This document shows, piece by piece, positions 33,301 to 42,700 of a stretch of DNA of 64,000 bases. The stretch covers positions 4,450,001 through 4,514,000 of the forward strand of contig NZ_CP088014.1 of the NCBI RefSeq assembly GCF_021044685.1, read 5' to 3'. Each line of letters begins with the position of its first letter. Position 1 is the stretch's first letter. Both the position numbers and the translations under genes were made by a program. The notes under the pieces were generated by a model. The model made no database searches and was not told where the DNA came from. It saw nothing but the letters and a program-made list of their open reading frames with translations. The DNA is from Bradyrhizobium daqingense (GTDB taxonomy: Bacteria > Pseudomonadota > Alphaproteobacteria > Rhizobiales > Xanthobacteraceae).

Positions 33301-33364
33301 CTCTTCGAAGATGCCTAGTTCGAAGATGCCTTGCGCGGCCTGACGGTGAGAACTCCGATTGCTG

Positions 33365-33757
33365 CTACGAGTGGGCTGCGAAGAACAGCACTCGAAGGAA
33401 GTGCGTGTACTCGGATTCGAGCGCCATGATCGCCACAAAGACGAGTACCGCGATCGGCGGCAGCAGGATGGCATAGGTCAAGGCCAGCCGCTCCCAGGCC
33501 ATGTGCATGAAGACGGCAACGATCAAGCCGGCCTTCAACATCATGAAGAGCAGGATCAGCGACCACCTCAGATAGCCATGTAGGCCGAAGTAGTCGACAA
33601 GGTAGGAAAACGTGCTGAGGACGAACAACCAGCCCCAGACCACGAGGTAGAGTTTGATCGGGTGCTGTTGACCCTTGGCGTCAAGGGCCCCCGTTGCGAC
33701 TGCGTCATGCGCCGAACCGTGGAGCTGTCCTTCCATGTGTACCGCCGCGTTTGTCAT
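33365..33757 (-). CDS. cytochrome c oxidase subunit IV-like protein
   Basis: A 130-residue protein with three membrane spans after a ~35-residue hydrophilic head. Residues ~35-125 match the prokaryotic subunit IV (COX4_pro) pattern: Tyr-Leu-Val-Val-Trp-Gly-Trp-Leu, then Met-Leu-Lys-Ala-Gly-Leu-Ile-Val-Ala-Val-Phe-Met-His-Met. It is the last gene of the oxidase operon, 9 bp after coxP. Confidence 0.85.
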   Translation of the reverse strand: MTNAAVHMEGQLHGSAHDAVATGALDAKGQQHPIKLYLVVWGWLFVLSTFSYLVDYFGLHGYLRWSLILLFMMLKAGLIVAVFMHMAWERLALTYAILLPPIAVLVFVAIMALESEYTHFLRVLFFAAHS

Positions 33758-33766
33758 GCGCCGACC

Positions 33767-34489
33767 TCACCAAAGATAGAAGAATGCAAAGATGAACACC
33801 CACACGAGGTCGACGAAGTGCCAGTACAGGCCCGTGATCTCGACGATCTCGTAATGGCCCTTGCGGCTCGTGAAGAAGCCGCGCCTCTCGACGTCGAAGT
33901 CGCCGCGGAGCACCTTCCGCGCAATGGCGATCAGGAAGATCACACCGAACGTCACATGGGTGCCGTGGAAGCCGGTGATCATGAAGAAGCTCGCGCCAAA
34001 TTGGGGGGCTCCCCACGGATTGCCCCAGGGCCGGACCCCCTCCATGATCAGCTTGGTCCACTCGAAGGCCTGCATTCCTACGAATGCCGCACCGAAGGCT
34101 GCCGTGACCAGCATCAAGGCCGCAGTTCTGAATCGATCGCGGCGGTAGCCGAAATTGACGGCCATCGCCATCGTGCCGCTGCTGCTGATCAGGACGAACG
34201 TCATGATGGCGATCAGGATGAGCGGGATGTGCTGGCCCGCGATTTCGAGAGCGAAGACTTCGCTGGGGTTGGGCCAGGGTACGGTCGTCGACATGCGCGC
34301 CGTCATATAGGAGAGCAGGAAGCAGCTGAAGATGAAGGTGTCGCTGAGGAGGAAGATCCACATCATGGCCTTGCCCCAGGACACGTCCTTGAAGGCGCGC
34401 TGATCGGACGCCCAGTCGGCGGCGATGCCGCGCCAGCCTTCAAGCCGCGCAGGCGATTGGCCCGGATCTGTCAGCACGGTCTCAGCCAT
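33767..34489 (-). CDS. coxP: alternative cytochrome c oxidase subunit III-like (CoxP)
   Basis: A 240-residue member of the haem-copper oxidase subunit III family with about five spans. Conserved Met-Gln-Ala-Phe-Glu-Trp and Gly-Phe-His-Gly-Thr-His-Val and the final Tyr-Trp-His-Phe-Val-Asp-Leu-Val-Trp are present. It is the second subunit III-like gene of the operon, as in the coxMNOP locus of Bradyrhizobium, and begins 14 bp after coxO. Confidence 0.88.
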   Translation of the reverse strand: MAETVLTDPGQSPARLEGWRGIAADWASDQRAFKDVSWGKAMMWIFLLSDTFIFSCFLLSYMTARMSTTVPWPNPSEVFALEIAGQHIPLILIAIMTFVLISSSGTMAMAVNFGYRRDRFRTAALMLVTAAFGAAFVGMQAFEWTKLIMEGVRPWGNPWGAPQFGASFFMITGFHGTHVTFGVIFLIAIARKVLRGDFDVERRGFFTSRKGHYEIVEITGLYWHFVDLVWVFIFAFFYLW

Positions 34490-34503
34490 CTGATCTCGCC
34501 TCC

Positions 34504-35208
34504 CTAGCTCAGCAATTGGCGGCAGATGTCGACAAAATCGTCGGTCCAGCCGGTGAGAAGCCCGAGCAGGACAAGCCAGACGAGCAGCAGGAAGTGCCAG
34601 TAGATGGCGCACAGCTCCACGCTCAAGCTCATGTCGGCGATCTCGGCGCCGCGCCACATCCTGGCTGAGGTTCGGCCCAAGGCCACCAGGCCGCCCGCCA
34701 GATGCAGCCCGTGCACTGCGGTCAATAGGTAGAAGAAGGAATTCGCCGGATTGGACGCCACGAAATATCCGGCAGCTCCGAGCCGTTGCCAGGCCAGGAG
34801 CTGTCCGGCGAGGAAGATCACGGCAGACACTCCGCCGGCGAGCAGACCGATCATGACGCCTTCAGCATCGTGTCGGCACGCGGCCACGTACGACCAGTGC
34901 AGCGCGACACTGCTCAGGACCAGAACGCCCGTGTTGACCCAGAGCAGCCGCGGTACCGGCAGCGGCCGCCAGTCCACCACGCCCATGCGCATCGAGTAGG
35001 CGCTGATGAAGAGGATGAACAATGCGCTCGCGACGGCGATAAACACGCCGAGCCCGATCTTCGCTGCCGGCCAGGTCATGGCATCGCCGCCCGGGAAGTC
35101 ACCGGCTGGGCCTTCCTCCAGCCAGGGCTTGGCGGTCAACCGCTGCTGCGACAGCCACCATCCGGCGATCACCGCGAGCACAGCCAGGAACAGGATGATG
35201 GCGCTCAC
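34504..35208 (-). CDS. coxO: alternative cytochrome c oxidase subunit III (CoxO)
   Basis: A 234-residue membrane protein with seven likely spans, subunit III family: Ala-Val-His-Gly-Leu-His-Leu-Ala-Gly-Gly near 165 and the terminal Tyr-Trp-His-Phe-Leu-Leu-Leu-Val-Trp. It is diverged from coxP, which suggests the two subunits have different places in the complex. Its start overlaps the coxN stop by 4 bp. Confidence 0.86.
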   Translation of the reverse strand: MSAIILFLAVLAVIAGWWLSQQRLTAKPWLEEGPAGDFPGGDAMTWPAAKIGLGVFIAVASALFILFISAYSMRMGVVDWRPLPVPRLLWVNTGVLVLSSVALHWSYVAACRHDAEGVMIGLLAGGVSAVIFLAGQLLAWQRLGAAGYFVASNPANSFFYLLTAVHGLHLAGGLVALGRTSARMWRGAEIADMSLSVELCAIYWHFLLLVWLVLLGLLTGWTDDFVDICRQLLS

Positions 35209-36983
35209 GAAGCAGCTCCCTCGGCGAGCTGCGTTGGGCGCGGCGGCTGGTTTTGCGGAATGAAGTCCTCGGCAGCGCCGGGCACGCTGTAGTCATAGGC
35301 CCACCGGTATACGACGGGGAGATCCTTGCCCCAGTTACCGTGTCTTGGGGGCGTCTCCGGCGTCTGCCACTCCAGGGTCGTCGCCCGCCAGGGATTGCCT
35401 CCTGAAGCTTCACCTTTGAACAGGCTCCAGGCCAAATTGAACAGGAACACCAGCTGGCTGAAGCCGACGATCAAGGCCACCACGGAGATGAAGGCGTTCA
35501 GTGAGTGGGTCGAGGACGGGATGAACGTCGCATCGCCGATCTCGAAATACCGGCGCGGAACCCCGAGCAGTCCAAGATAGTGCATGGGGAAGAAGATCAG
35601 ATAGGCGCCGAGGAAAGTGACCCAGAAGTGAAACTTCCCCAGGGCCTCGTTGAGCATCCGACCCGTGACCTTGGGGTACCAATGGTAGATCGCTCCGAGC
35701 ACGACCATGATCGGCGCGACGCCCATCACCATGTGGAAATGCGCCACCACGAACATGGTATCCGAGAGGGGCACGTCCACGACGACGTTGCCGAGGAAGA
35801 GGCCGGTGAGCCCGCCGTTCACGAAGGTGACGATGAAGCCGAGTGCGAAGAGCATCGGCACCGTGAGATGAATGTCGCCGCGCCACAGGGTCAGCACCCA
35901 GTTGTAGACCTTGATCGCGGTGGGGATTGCGATGATGAGCGTCGTTGTGGCGAAGAAGTACCCGAATTGAGGGAACATGCCGCTCACATACATGTGGTGC
36001 GCCCATACGATGAAGCTGAGCGCGCCGATGGCCACGATCGCCCAGACCATCATGCGGTAACCAAAGATGTTCTTGCGCGCATGCGTGCTGATCAGATCGG
36101 AGACGATGCCGAAGGCGGGCAGGGCGACGATGTACACTTCGGGATGGCCGAAAAACCAGAACAGGTGCTGGAACAGCAGCGGGCTGCCGCCGCCATATTT
36201 CGACAGTTGCCCCATCTCGAGGAGGGAGGGCATGAAGAAGCTGGTTCCCAAGAGGCGGTCGAACAGCAGCATGACCGAGGCAACGAACAGTGCAGGGAAT
36301 GCCAGCAACGCCATGACCGTCGCCGTGAAGATGCCCCACACCGTCAGGGGCAGGCGCATCAATGTCATGCCGCGGGTGCGCGCCTGGAGCACCGTGACCA
36401 CATAGTTCAGCCCGCCCATGGTGAAGCCGATGATGAACAGGATCAGGGATGACATCATCAGAATGATGCCCCAATCCTGGCCGGGCGTTCCGGTGAGGAT
36501 TGCTTGCGGCGGGTAGAGCGTCCAGCCGGCGCCGCTGGGGCCGCCGGGCACGAAGAATGTCGAGGCCAGCACAAGGACCGCGAGCAGGTAGATCCAGTAG
36601 CTCAGCATGTTCGCATAAGGAAAGACCATGTCCCGGGCGCCGACCATCAGGGGGATCAGGTAGTTGCCGAAGCCGCCGAGGAACAACGCGGTGAGCAGAT
36701 AGATCACCATGATCATGCCGTGCATGGTGATGAACTGGAGGTACTGGTTGGCATCGATGAAGGAGAAGGTGCCAGGAAATCCCAGCTGCAGCCGCATCAG
36801 CCACGACAGCACCAGGGCCACCAGCCCGATGGCCGCGGCCGTCAGCGAATACTGAATGGCGATCACCTTGGCGTCCTGCGAGAAGACGTATCGTGTCCAC
36901 CAGCTCCGCGGATGGTAGAGCTCGACATCAGGTACTTCGGCAGGCGGTACGCCGGGGGTCCCTTCATATGGAATATCGACCAT
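35205..36983 (-). CDS. coxN: alternative cytochrome c oxidase subunit I (CoxN)
   Basis: A 592-residue, 12-span subunit I. Haem ligands are His in Thr-Met-His-Gly-Met (~90) and Ala-His-Phe-His-Met (~405). Cu-B ligands are His in Gly-His-Pro-Glu-Val-Tyr (~279) and His-His in Trp-Ala-His-His-Met-Tyr (~325). The Glu and Tyr of the His-Pro-Glu-Val-Tyr motif define the A1-type proton path, and Asn-Tyr-Leu-Ile-Pro-Leu-Met-Val-Gly-Ala-Arg-Asp is the D-channel entry. It accepts electrons through CoxM and pumps protons. Confidence 0.95.
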   Translation of the reverse strand: MVDIPYEGTPGVPPAEVPDVELYHPRSWWTRYVFSQDAKVIAIQYSLTAAAIGLVALVLSWLMRLQLGFPGTFSFIDANQYLQFITMHGMIMVIYLLTALFLGGFGNYLIPLMVGARDMVFPYANMLSYWIYLLAVLVLASTFFVPGGPSGAGWTLYPPQAILTGTPGQDWGIILMMSSLILFIIGFTMGGLNYVVTVLQARTRGMTLMRLPLTVWGIFTATVMALLAFPALFVASVMLLFDRLLGTSFFMPSLLEMGQLSKYGGGSPLLFQHLFWFFGHPEVYIVALPAFGIVSDLISTHARKNIFGYRMMVWAIVAIGALSFIVWAHHMYVSGMFPQFGYFFATTTLIIAIPTAIKVYNWVLTLWRGDIHLTVPMLFALGFIVTFVNGGLTGLFLGNVVVDVPLSDTMFVVAHFHMVMGVAPIMVVLGAIYHWYPKVTGRMLNEALGKFHFWVTFLGAYLIFFPMHYLGLLGVPRRYFEIGDATFIPSSTHSLNAFISVVALIVGFSQLVFLFNLAWSLFKGEASGGNPWRATTLEWQTPETPPRHGNWGKDLPVVYRWAYDYSVPGAAEDFIPQNQPPRPTQLAEGAAS

Positions 36984-37060
36984 AGAAATCTCCTGGTCAT
37001 TTCCATCGGGAGTGAGGCGTCGGCCTCATGCACCCGATCTATCCTTGCGGCGGCAGCTCG

Positions 37061-37894
37061 CTACTTGTCGCCGGATCGGTACGTCGCCTTCAGGACGGCT
37101 TTCGCCGGCGACAGTTCTGCAAATGTTTTCTGTTGCTCCAGCCAGGCGTGATATTCACGCTCTTCGTCGACGATGACCTTGGCCCGCATCTGATAGTGAG
37201 CAGCGCCACAAAGCTCCGCACAGAGAACATCGAACGTTCCGGTTCGGATCGGCGTTATCCAGAAATAGGTCACCATGCCTGGAACCATGTCCATCTTGGC
37301 GCGGAATTCGGGCACGTAGAAATCATGCAGGACGTCAACGGAGCGGAGGAGAACCTTGACCGGCTTTCCGATTTGAAGGTGCAGGTCGCCGCTCTCGATC
37401 ACGACGTCGTCCTGCGCGTGTGAGTCGTCGCGATTTAGCCCCATCGGATTGTCGGAAGCGATGTTGCGGACATCGGATGTGCCCAATCGCCCATCCTTGC
37501 CTGGCAGGCGGAAGCTCCATTGCCATTGTTGCCCCATGACCTCGACCTCGGTGGCATCCGCGGGCACCGTGACGAACTGATGCCAGACCACAAGGCCGGG
37601 CGCCAGCATGGCTGCGACGCCGACACCCGTCCCGACACTCAGCCACCATTCGAGCCTCTTGTTTTCCGGATTGTAGTCGGCGCGTCTTCCCTCCTTGTGG
37701 TGGAAGCGGAAGACGCAGTACGCCATGAAGGCGATGACCGCGACGAACACGAAGCCCGTGATCCAGAACGTAATGTTGATGGTGTGGTCGATATAGGCCC
37801 AGTTCGTGGCGATCGGCGTCCACCACCAAGGGCTGTAGATGTGAAACAGCACCGAGCCGATCGCGACCAGCAGCAATATCAATGCGACAACCAT
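37061..37894 (-). CDS. coxM: alternative cytochrome c oxidase subunit II (CoxM)
   Basis: A 277-residue subunit II with three hydrophobic spans near the N-terminus (~4-20, 42-62, 88-106) and a periplasmic cupredoxin domain. The Cu-A site is complete: His in Val-Leu-His-Asp-Phe and Cys-Ala-Glu-Leu-Cys-x3-His-x2-Met at ~224-235. It is thus a cytochrome c, not quinol, oxidase. First gene of the operon; the upstream 550 bp hold its promoter. Confidence 0.93.
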   Translation of the reverse strand: MVVALILLLVAIGSVLFHIYSPWWWTPIATNWAYIDHTINITFWITGFVFVAVIAFMAYCVFRFHHKEGRRADYNPENKRLEWWLSVGTGVGVAAMLAPGLVVWHQFVTVPADATEVEVMGQQWQWSFRLPGKDGRLGTSDVRNIASDNPMGLNRDDSHAQDDVVIESGDLHLQIGKPVKVLLRSVDVLHDFYVPEFRAKMDMVPGMVTYFWITPIRTGTFDVLCAELCGAAHYQMRAKVIVDEEREYHAWLEQQKTFAELSPAKAVLKATYRSGDK

Positions 37895-38445
37895 CCTGAT
37901 CCATCCTTGCCATCAAAGGCTGCGGATACGAATCCAGGGCGGAGCTCACGTCTGTCGCGATGGCGGGCTTTTTTTGTTTGCGTCTATGCCATCGCCGGCC
38001 TGTTGCCTCGCCCATTCCTGCGATCGCGAAGTCAAGAGAACGGTCGCGACCACCAATCTCATCGGAGCTGAGGGCGTCTGCTTCTAATTCTAAAATGATA
38101 CCAGCCGAACCCGGCGTCAATAGTGCATATCGGCGTGCGGATGCGGTGTCGGAGCCGCTCTCGCTCGGAAGAAGCGTCGGCTCCACGCCGGGCGGGCGGC
38201 GTCTGAGGTGACGCAATGCATCAAGATTTGTGCACATGCACAATTCACCTAAGGTTGAGTGCAACCTCGCTCAGTGCGCGCTAAGCTGGTCAGGCAGGTC
38301 GCGGCGGGTTCCGTCGGGCCAGGCTCGTTTCGTTGAACCTGAGTGCCGTACTCGGCCCATCGCGTTCTCGCTCGTGAAGCGGACACGCGTGGCTGATAAG
38401 CGCGTGTTGTCAGCACCGCGATTTTCAGCACGGGAGGTTGCATTC
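37895..38445. other. 551-bp divergent promoter region
   Basis: Between coxM (reverse) and the DUF2189 gene (forward). It is less GC-rich than the coding DNA, has a run of seven T near 37970, and holds the palindrome at 38228-38243. No convincing gene. No perfect FNR/FixK box (TTGAT-N4-ATCAA) was seen. Confidence 0.55.
38228..38243. promoter_or_regulatory. palindrome TTGTGCA-CA-TGCACAA
   Basis: Perfect 7-bp arms with a 2-base centre, 202 bp before the DUF2189 start and 333 bp before the coxM start. A candidate binding site for a dimeric regulator of one or both operons. Confidence 0.45.
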
Positions 38446-39354
38446 ATGGCCACTCTGTACTCCCACGACACGATAAGGCGGCACGTCTTCGGCGAAGCGG
38501 CCTCTTATCCCGTTCGTAAGGTCAGCTTGTCCGACCTGACCCAGGCGCTACGCCTGGGCTGGGAGGATTTCCAGGCGATGCCAAGTCACGCGCTCGTCGT
38601 GTGCGTGATTTATCCTGTCCTCGGCCTCGTCCTGTTCAGGGCGGTGCTCGGCTATTCGGTGCTGCCGCTGTTGTTCCCGCTGGCCGCCGGGTTTGCCTTG
38701 ATCGGTCCCTTTGCCGCGATTGGTCTCTACGAACTCAGTCGCCGCCGCGAGCGCGGCGAGGACGTCGATGCATGGGACGCGATCAAGGTGCTGCGCGCAC
38801 CGTCATTCGGCGCCATGCTCGAGCTCGGCGTACTCCTGCTCGTCTTGTTCGGGGCTTGGATCGGTGCCGCGAACGCAATCTACGTCACCATCTTTGGTCA
38901 CGCACCGGCTGCAAGCATTCCCGACTTCGCAACGCGCGTGCTGACGACCCCGGAAGGCTGGTCTCTCATCATCATCGGTTGTGGTGTCGGCTTCCTGTTT
39001 GCGGTCTTGGCCCTGTGCATCAGCGTGGTGTCGTTTCCGTTGATGCTCGATCGGCATGCGACTGCGATCGATGCGATCCGTACCTCGCTCCGAGCGGTGG
39101 CCGCGAATCCGGTTGCGATGGCCGGGTGGGGTCTCATCGTGGCGGCGCTCCTCGCGATCGGCTCGCTACCATTCTTCGTGGGTCTCGCCGTCGTTCTGCC
39201 GGTGCTCGGTCATGCCAGCTGGCACCTCTATCGGCGGGTGGTCGAGCCGAACCCAAATCCACCGGACGAGCTTCCACCGAGGCCGAAGGGAAGGCGCTAC
39301 GCAGCGGACTTCCCGGCAAATCTCTTCCCGTGGAGCCGCGAGGGCGAGCAGTAA
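38446..39354 (+). CDS. DUF2189 membrane protein
   Basis: A 302-residue protein with six spans, start set by a GGGAGG site 9 bases upstream. Early Trp-Glu-Asp-Phe and the repeated hydrophobic halves with Leu-Ile-Gly-Pro-Phe-Ala-Ala-Ile-Gly-Leu-Tyr-Glu-Leu-Ser-Arg-Arg fit DUF2189. Members often neighbour terminal oxidases, as here (divergent from coxM), but the role is unknown. Confidence 0.88.
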   Translation: MATLYSHDTIRRHVFGEAASYPVRKVSLSDLTQALRLGWEDFQAMPSHALVVCVIYPVLGLVLFRAVLGYSVLPLLFPLAAGFALIGPFAAIGLYELSRRRERGEDVDAWDAIKVLRAPSFGAMLELGVLLLVLFGAWIGAANAIYVTIFGHAPAASIPDFATRVLTTPEGWSLIIIGCGVGFLFAVLALCISVVSFPLMLDRHATAIDAIRTSLRAVAANPVAMAGWGLIVAALLAIGSLPFFVGLAVVLPVLGHASWHLYRRVVEPNPNPPDELPPRPKGRRYAADFPANLFPWSREGEQ

Positions 39355-39362
39355 CAGCGAAA

Positions 39363-39381
39363 CGGCCGCGCGTGGCGGCCG
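39363..39381. terminator. weak hairpin between convergent genes
   Basis: CGGCCGC pairs with GCGGCCG around a 5-base loop, followed by CCTTTG rather than a full T-run. It lies in the 57-bp gap between the convergent DUF2189 and DUF2865 genes. Confidence 0.35.
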
Positions 39382-39411
39382 CCTTTGCGGGACATGACGG
39401 GGAATGACGAC

Positions 39412-40584
39412 CTATTTCTGCTGCTGCGGCAGGAAGGTCGGGCCGACCGAGCGGATCGGCTTGTTCTCGGAGCTGGCAGCGGGACCCGTTTCCGTCGGCG
39501 GCGCTGCTGCCGGCGCATTGGCCGTTGTCGGCGCCGGCGTTGCGCCCTTCTTCGCACTCGCAGGCGTGCCCTTGTTGAGCCGCTGCTGCTGCATCCTCTT
39601 GGCGCTCTCCTCGGTGACGATGATGTCGCCCTGCTGCTCGGCGGCCGCCTTGTCGTCGGCGGATTTGAGCGCGTCCGCCCAGGTCTGGCCCGCGGCCTTG
39701 CAGGAGCAAGACGGGTTGAACTCGCTGCGGAATTTGAACGCGGTCGGCAGCGCCGTGTAGGGCTGGCCGTTGGTGGACACCGCCGAGTTCATGTCCTCGC
39801 CGGGATTGCGATGGGTGTAGAGCACGGCCTCCGCGGCCGGGCACAGGGCCTTGCAGGTCTTCTCGTCGTCGGGGAAGCGCGCCGGCACGGTGGCGAACGA
39901 GATCGGGAAATAGGCGCCGTCGCAGGTGCGCACGCAGACGGTGCGGAAGGTGCCGGATGGGGGGCCGAGATCAGAGGGCGTCACGGCTTGCGGATTACCC
40001 GCATTGTTGCCGCCGAACAGATTGCTCAGGAAGTTGCCGCCGCCTTGCGGCTGCGCAGCGGCGGCATATTGCGGGCCGCAATTGTTCTGCGCGAGCGCCA
40101 TCAGCACCGAGCGGCGCTGGCTGTCGCGCTCCGGGCTGGCGCCGGGGCCGCCGCTGCGCAGCCGCTCGAGATTGCCGGTGATCTGGTCCAGATTGGCGCG
40201 CATCTGCTGGATCTGGGTGTTGACCGGGCCGCATTGCGCCGACTGGCCGTTGAACAGCGAGAAGAAGCCGGAGGACTCGCAGCCCATCCGCTTGGCCTGC
40301 ATGGTGACGCGGTCGAGTTCGGCCTGCTGACGCGCCTGGGAATCCTGGTAGCGGCGGATCTGCTCTTCGCGCGCGGGATCACCGCCGCCGCGATCGAGCG
40401 CGGCGAGCTGGCCTTCCAGCCGCACGCACATCGGATTGGGGCCGAGCCCGTTCTGGCCGGGCTGAGGCGGCGGACCGGGCGGGCCGGCCTGCGCGAAAGC
40501 GCCGGTGGCGAGCACGACGGTGCTCAAGAGCGCGGTGCAGGCGGAGAGGAAGCGGGCACGGGGCAGGGACAAAAATTCAGGCAT
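39412..40584 (-). CDS. DUF2865 secreted protein
   Basis: A ~390-residue exported protein. A signal peptide (Phe-Leu-Ser-Ala-Cys-Thr-Ala-Leu-Leu, cleavage near Ala-Phe-Ala-Gln) begins the mature part. The middle (residues ~50-180) is helical and Arg/Gln-rich, possibly coiled. The DUF2865 region is at ~225-340 with cysteine pairs (Val-Cys-Val-Arg-Thr-Cys, Cys-Lys-Ala-Leu-Cys, Cys-Ser-Cys-Lys). An Ala/Pro-rich tail follows. A start three codons earlier (40593) is equally possible. Function is unknown. Confidence 0.82.
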   Translation of the reverse strand: MPEFLSLPRARFLSACTALLSTVVLATGAFAQAGPPGPPPQPGQNGLGPNPMCVRLEGQLAALDRGGGDPAREEQIRRYQDSQARQQAELDRVTMQAKRMGCESSGFFSLFNGQSAQCGPVNTQIQQMRANLDQITGNLERLRSGGPGASPERDSQRRSVLMALAQNNCGPQYAAAAQPQGGGNFLSNLFGGNNAGNPQAVTPSDLGPPSGTFRTVCVRTCDGAYFPISFATVPARFPDDEKTCKALCPAAEAVLYTHRNPGEDMNSAVSTNGQPYTALPTAFKFRSEFNPSCSCKAAGQTWADALKSADDKAAAEQQGDIIVTEESAKRMQQQRLNKGTPASAKKGATPAPTTANAPAAAPPTETGPAASSENKPIRSVGPTFLPQQQK

Positions 40585-40724
40585 ATCCGCCATTCTAGCG
40601 AGGTCACGGCCCGGCATGACTTTGGTGGGCCGAAGCGCGCCCTCCCATAGCCGCTTCCTGCGGCATCGTCACGTCGTTTCAGGGACCAGAGATTGGACCT
40701 AAGGTCCGCCAGTTCCGAGCGAAT

Positions 40725-41030
40725 TCAGCGCTGGCAGGTGATCGCGACATATTCGTCGCAACGGCCATGGGGGCAGTTTGCGCCGGATTTGGGGACAGAG
40801 CCGGTAATTTCGTCGGGATCGACCCGGCGATAGCTCGATGCCTGGGCAAAATCTCGTGATTGGCAGTAGGTGCGCGCGGCGGAGGCACCGCATCTGTCGC
40901 CCTTGGCGAGGCACTGGTCGACCCCGTAGCCGTCCGCCTGGTTGGCGATGATGAAGACGCGGGTCTCGGCGTGGGAGCCGGAGGCCGCAAGGAGGGAGGC
41001 GCCGAAAATGAGCGCGCACAAGGATCGCAT
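40725..41030 (-). CDS. small cysteine-rich secreted protein
   Basis: A 101-residue protein with a signal peptide (Met-Arg-Ser-Leu-Cys-Ala-Leu-Ile-Phe, cleavage near Ser-His-Ala-Glu, residue ~22). The mature 80 residues contain six cysteines, likely three disulfides. No family is recognised. The start at 41030 is preferred over one 16 codons upstream because it opens the signal peptide directly. Confidence 0.7.
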   Translation of the reverse strand: MRSLCALIFGASLLAASGSHAETRVFIIANQADGYGVDQCLAKGDRCGASAARTYCQSRDFAQASSYRRVDPDEITGSVPKSGANCPHGRCDEYVAITCQR

Positions 41031-41317
41031 GAAATCACCGGAGGCAAAAAGGAACTGCCGGTTCCAGAATGGGCTCAAATGGTTAGGGGATCATGAACCA
41101 TCGGGGCAGGCAGCGCGCCTTTGCGGAGATAAAGCGCCGTTTTCGCGGCTCTCTTGACGCGGGGCCGCCTCATAGCCCATATGTCGCCGCATGAACGGTC
41201 TCCTCGCCATTTGCGCTATTTGCCGCGAGATTACGAGCTAGCGATTCGCTGGCTGGAGCCGTCTTTTCTCAAAAATATTGAGAGCCCTGGACGCCCGGCC
41301 GCAAGGGATGGGTTGTC

Positions 41318-42700
41318 ATGGAATTGCGCCTCTACGATACGCTGAGCCGGGAAAAGCGGGCCTTCGTGCCGCTCGATGCGAACAACGTCCGCATGTATGT
41401 CTGCGGACCGACCGTCTATGACTTCGCCCATATCGGCAATGCGCGCCCGGTGATCGTGTTCGACGTGCTGTTTCGGCTGTTGCGCCATCTCTACGGCGAG
41501 GCGCACGTCAAATATGTCCGCAACATCACTGACGTCGATGACAAGATCAACGATCGGGCCGCGCGCGACTTCCCGGGCCTGCCGCTGAACGAGGCCATTC
41601 GCAAGGTCACGGAGCAGACGGGCAGGCAGTTTCACGCCGACGTCGATGCGCTTGGTGCGCTTCGGCCCAGCGTCGAGCCGCGCGCGACCGACCATATCGG
41701 CGAGATGCGCGAGATCATCGAGAGGCTGGTCGCCGGCGGTTTTGCCTATGTCGCTGAGGACCACGTGCTGTTCTCGCCGCAGGCGATGAACGCGGCCAAT
41801 TCCGCGCTGCCGCGCTATGGCGCGCTGTCGAAGCGTTCGCTGGACGAGATGATCGCCGGCGCCCGGGTCGATGTCGCGCCCTACAAGAAGGACCCAACCG
41901 ACTTCGTGCTGTGGAAGCCGTCGAAGCCCGGCGAGCCGTCATGGCCGTCGCCGGCCGGCATCAAAGCCGAGGGCCGTCCGGGCTGGCACATCGAGTGCTC
42001 GGCCATGGCCTGGAAGCATCTCGGCGAGCATTTCGACATCCATGGCGGCGGCATCGATCTCGTGTTTCCGCACCACGAGAACGAGGTCGCGCAGACCTGC
42101 TGCGCCTTCCACCAGCAGCGCATGGCGAACTATTGGATGCACAACGGCTTCCTCCAGGTCGAGAGCGAGAAGATGTCGAAGAGCCTCGGCAACTTCATCA
42201 CGATCCATGAGCTCTTGAAGGACTGGCCGGGCGAGGTGCTGCGTTTGAACATGCTGAAGACGCATTACCGCTCGCCGATCGACTGGACCATGAAGTCGCT
42301 GGAGGAGAGCGCCAAGACGCTCGACGATTGGTATCGCGTTGCGGCCGACGTCGAGCCCGGCAAGCCGGCCGCGTCCGTTCTCGAGCCGTTGCTCGACGAT
42401 CTCAACACGTCGCTGGCGATCGCGGCGCTGCACGGCTTGCGCAGCAGCGACGTAAATGCCTTGGCAGGATCGTTGCGGCTGCTCGGCTTCCTCTCGGAGA
42501 GCGCCGCGCAATGGGAGGGTCGCAAGCAACAGGCGAGCGGTATCGATGCGAAGGAGGTCGAGCGCCTGATCGCAGAGCGAACGGCTGCCCGTGGCCGCAA
42601 GGATTTTGGGGAGTCCGACCGCATCCGCGATCTGCTCGCCGCGATGGGCGTTGCCATCAAAGACTCCAAGGAAGGCACGACCTGGGAGATTGCGCGATGA
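41318..42700 (+). CDS. cysS: cysteinyl-tRNA synthetase
   Basis: A 460-residue class I synthetase charging tRNA-Cys. Zinc ligand Cys29 and the HIGH-type motif His-Ile-Gly-Asn (38-41) are in Tyr-Val-Cys-Gly-Pro-Thr-Val-Tyr-Asp; the KMSKS motif is at ~285-289 (Lys-Met-Ser-Lys-Ser-Leu-Gly). Length is normal. First gene of a tightly coupled operon; its stop overlaps the next ATG by 4 bp. Confidence 0.97.
   Translation: MELRLYDTLSREKRAFVPLDANNVRMYVCGPTVYDFAHIGNARPVIVFDVLFRLLRHLYGEAHVKYVRNITDVDDKINDRAARDFPGLPLNEAIRKVTEQTGRQFHADVDALGALRPSVEPRATDHIGEMREIIERLVAGGFAYVAEDHVLFSPQAMNAANSALPRYGALSKRSLDEMIAGARVDVAPYKKDPTDFVLWKPSKPGEPSWPSPAGIKAEGRPGWHIECSAMAWKHLGEHFDIHGGGIDLVFPHHENEVAQTCCAFHQQRMANYWMHNGFLQVESEKMSKSLGNFITIHELLKDWPGEVLRLNMLKTHYRSPIDWTMKSLEESAKTLDDWYRVAADVEPGKPAASVLEPLLDDLNTSLAIAALHGLRSSDVNALAGSLRLLGFLSESAAQWEGRKQQASGIDAKEVERLIAERTAARGRKDFGESDRIRDLLAAMGVAIKDSKEGTTWEIAR

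Noticed and set aside
33303..33332. Short direct repeat TTCGAAGATGCCT between nadE and cox IV
   Set aside because: Two 13-bp copies 14-15 bp apart; too small and without context to call an element.
37895..38445. FNR/FixK box for the oxidase operon
   Set aside because: Only half-sites (TTGAT) are seen; no TTGAT-N4-ATCAA.
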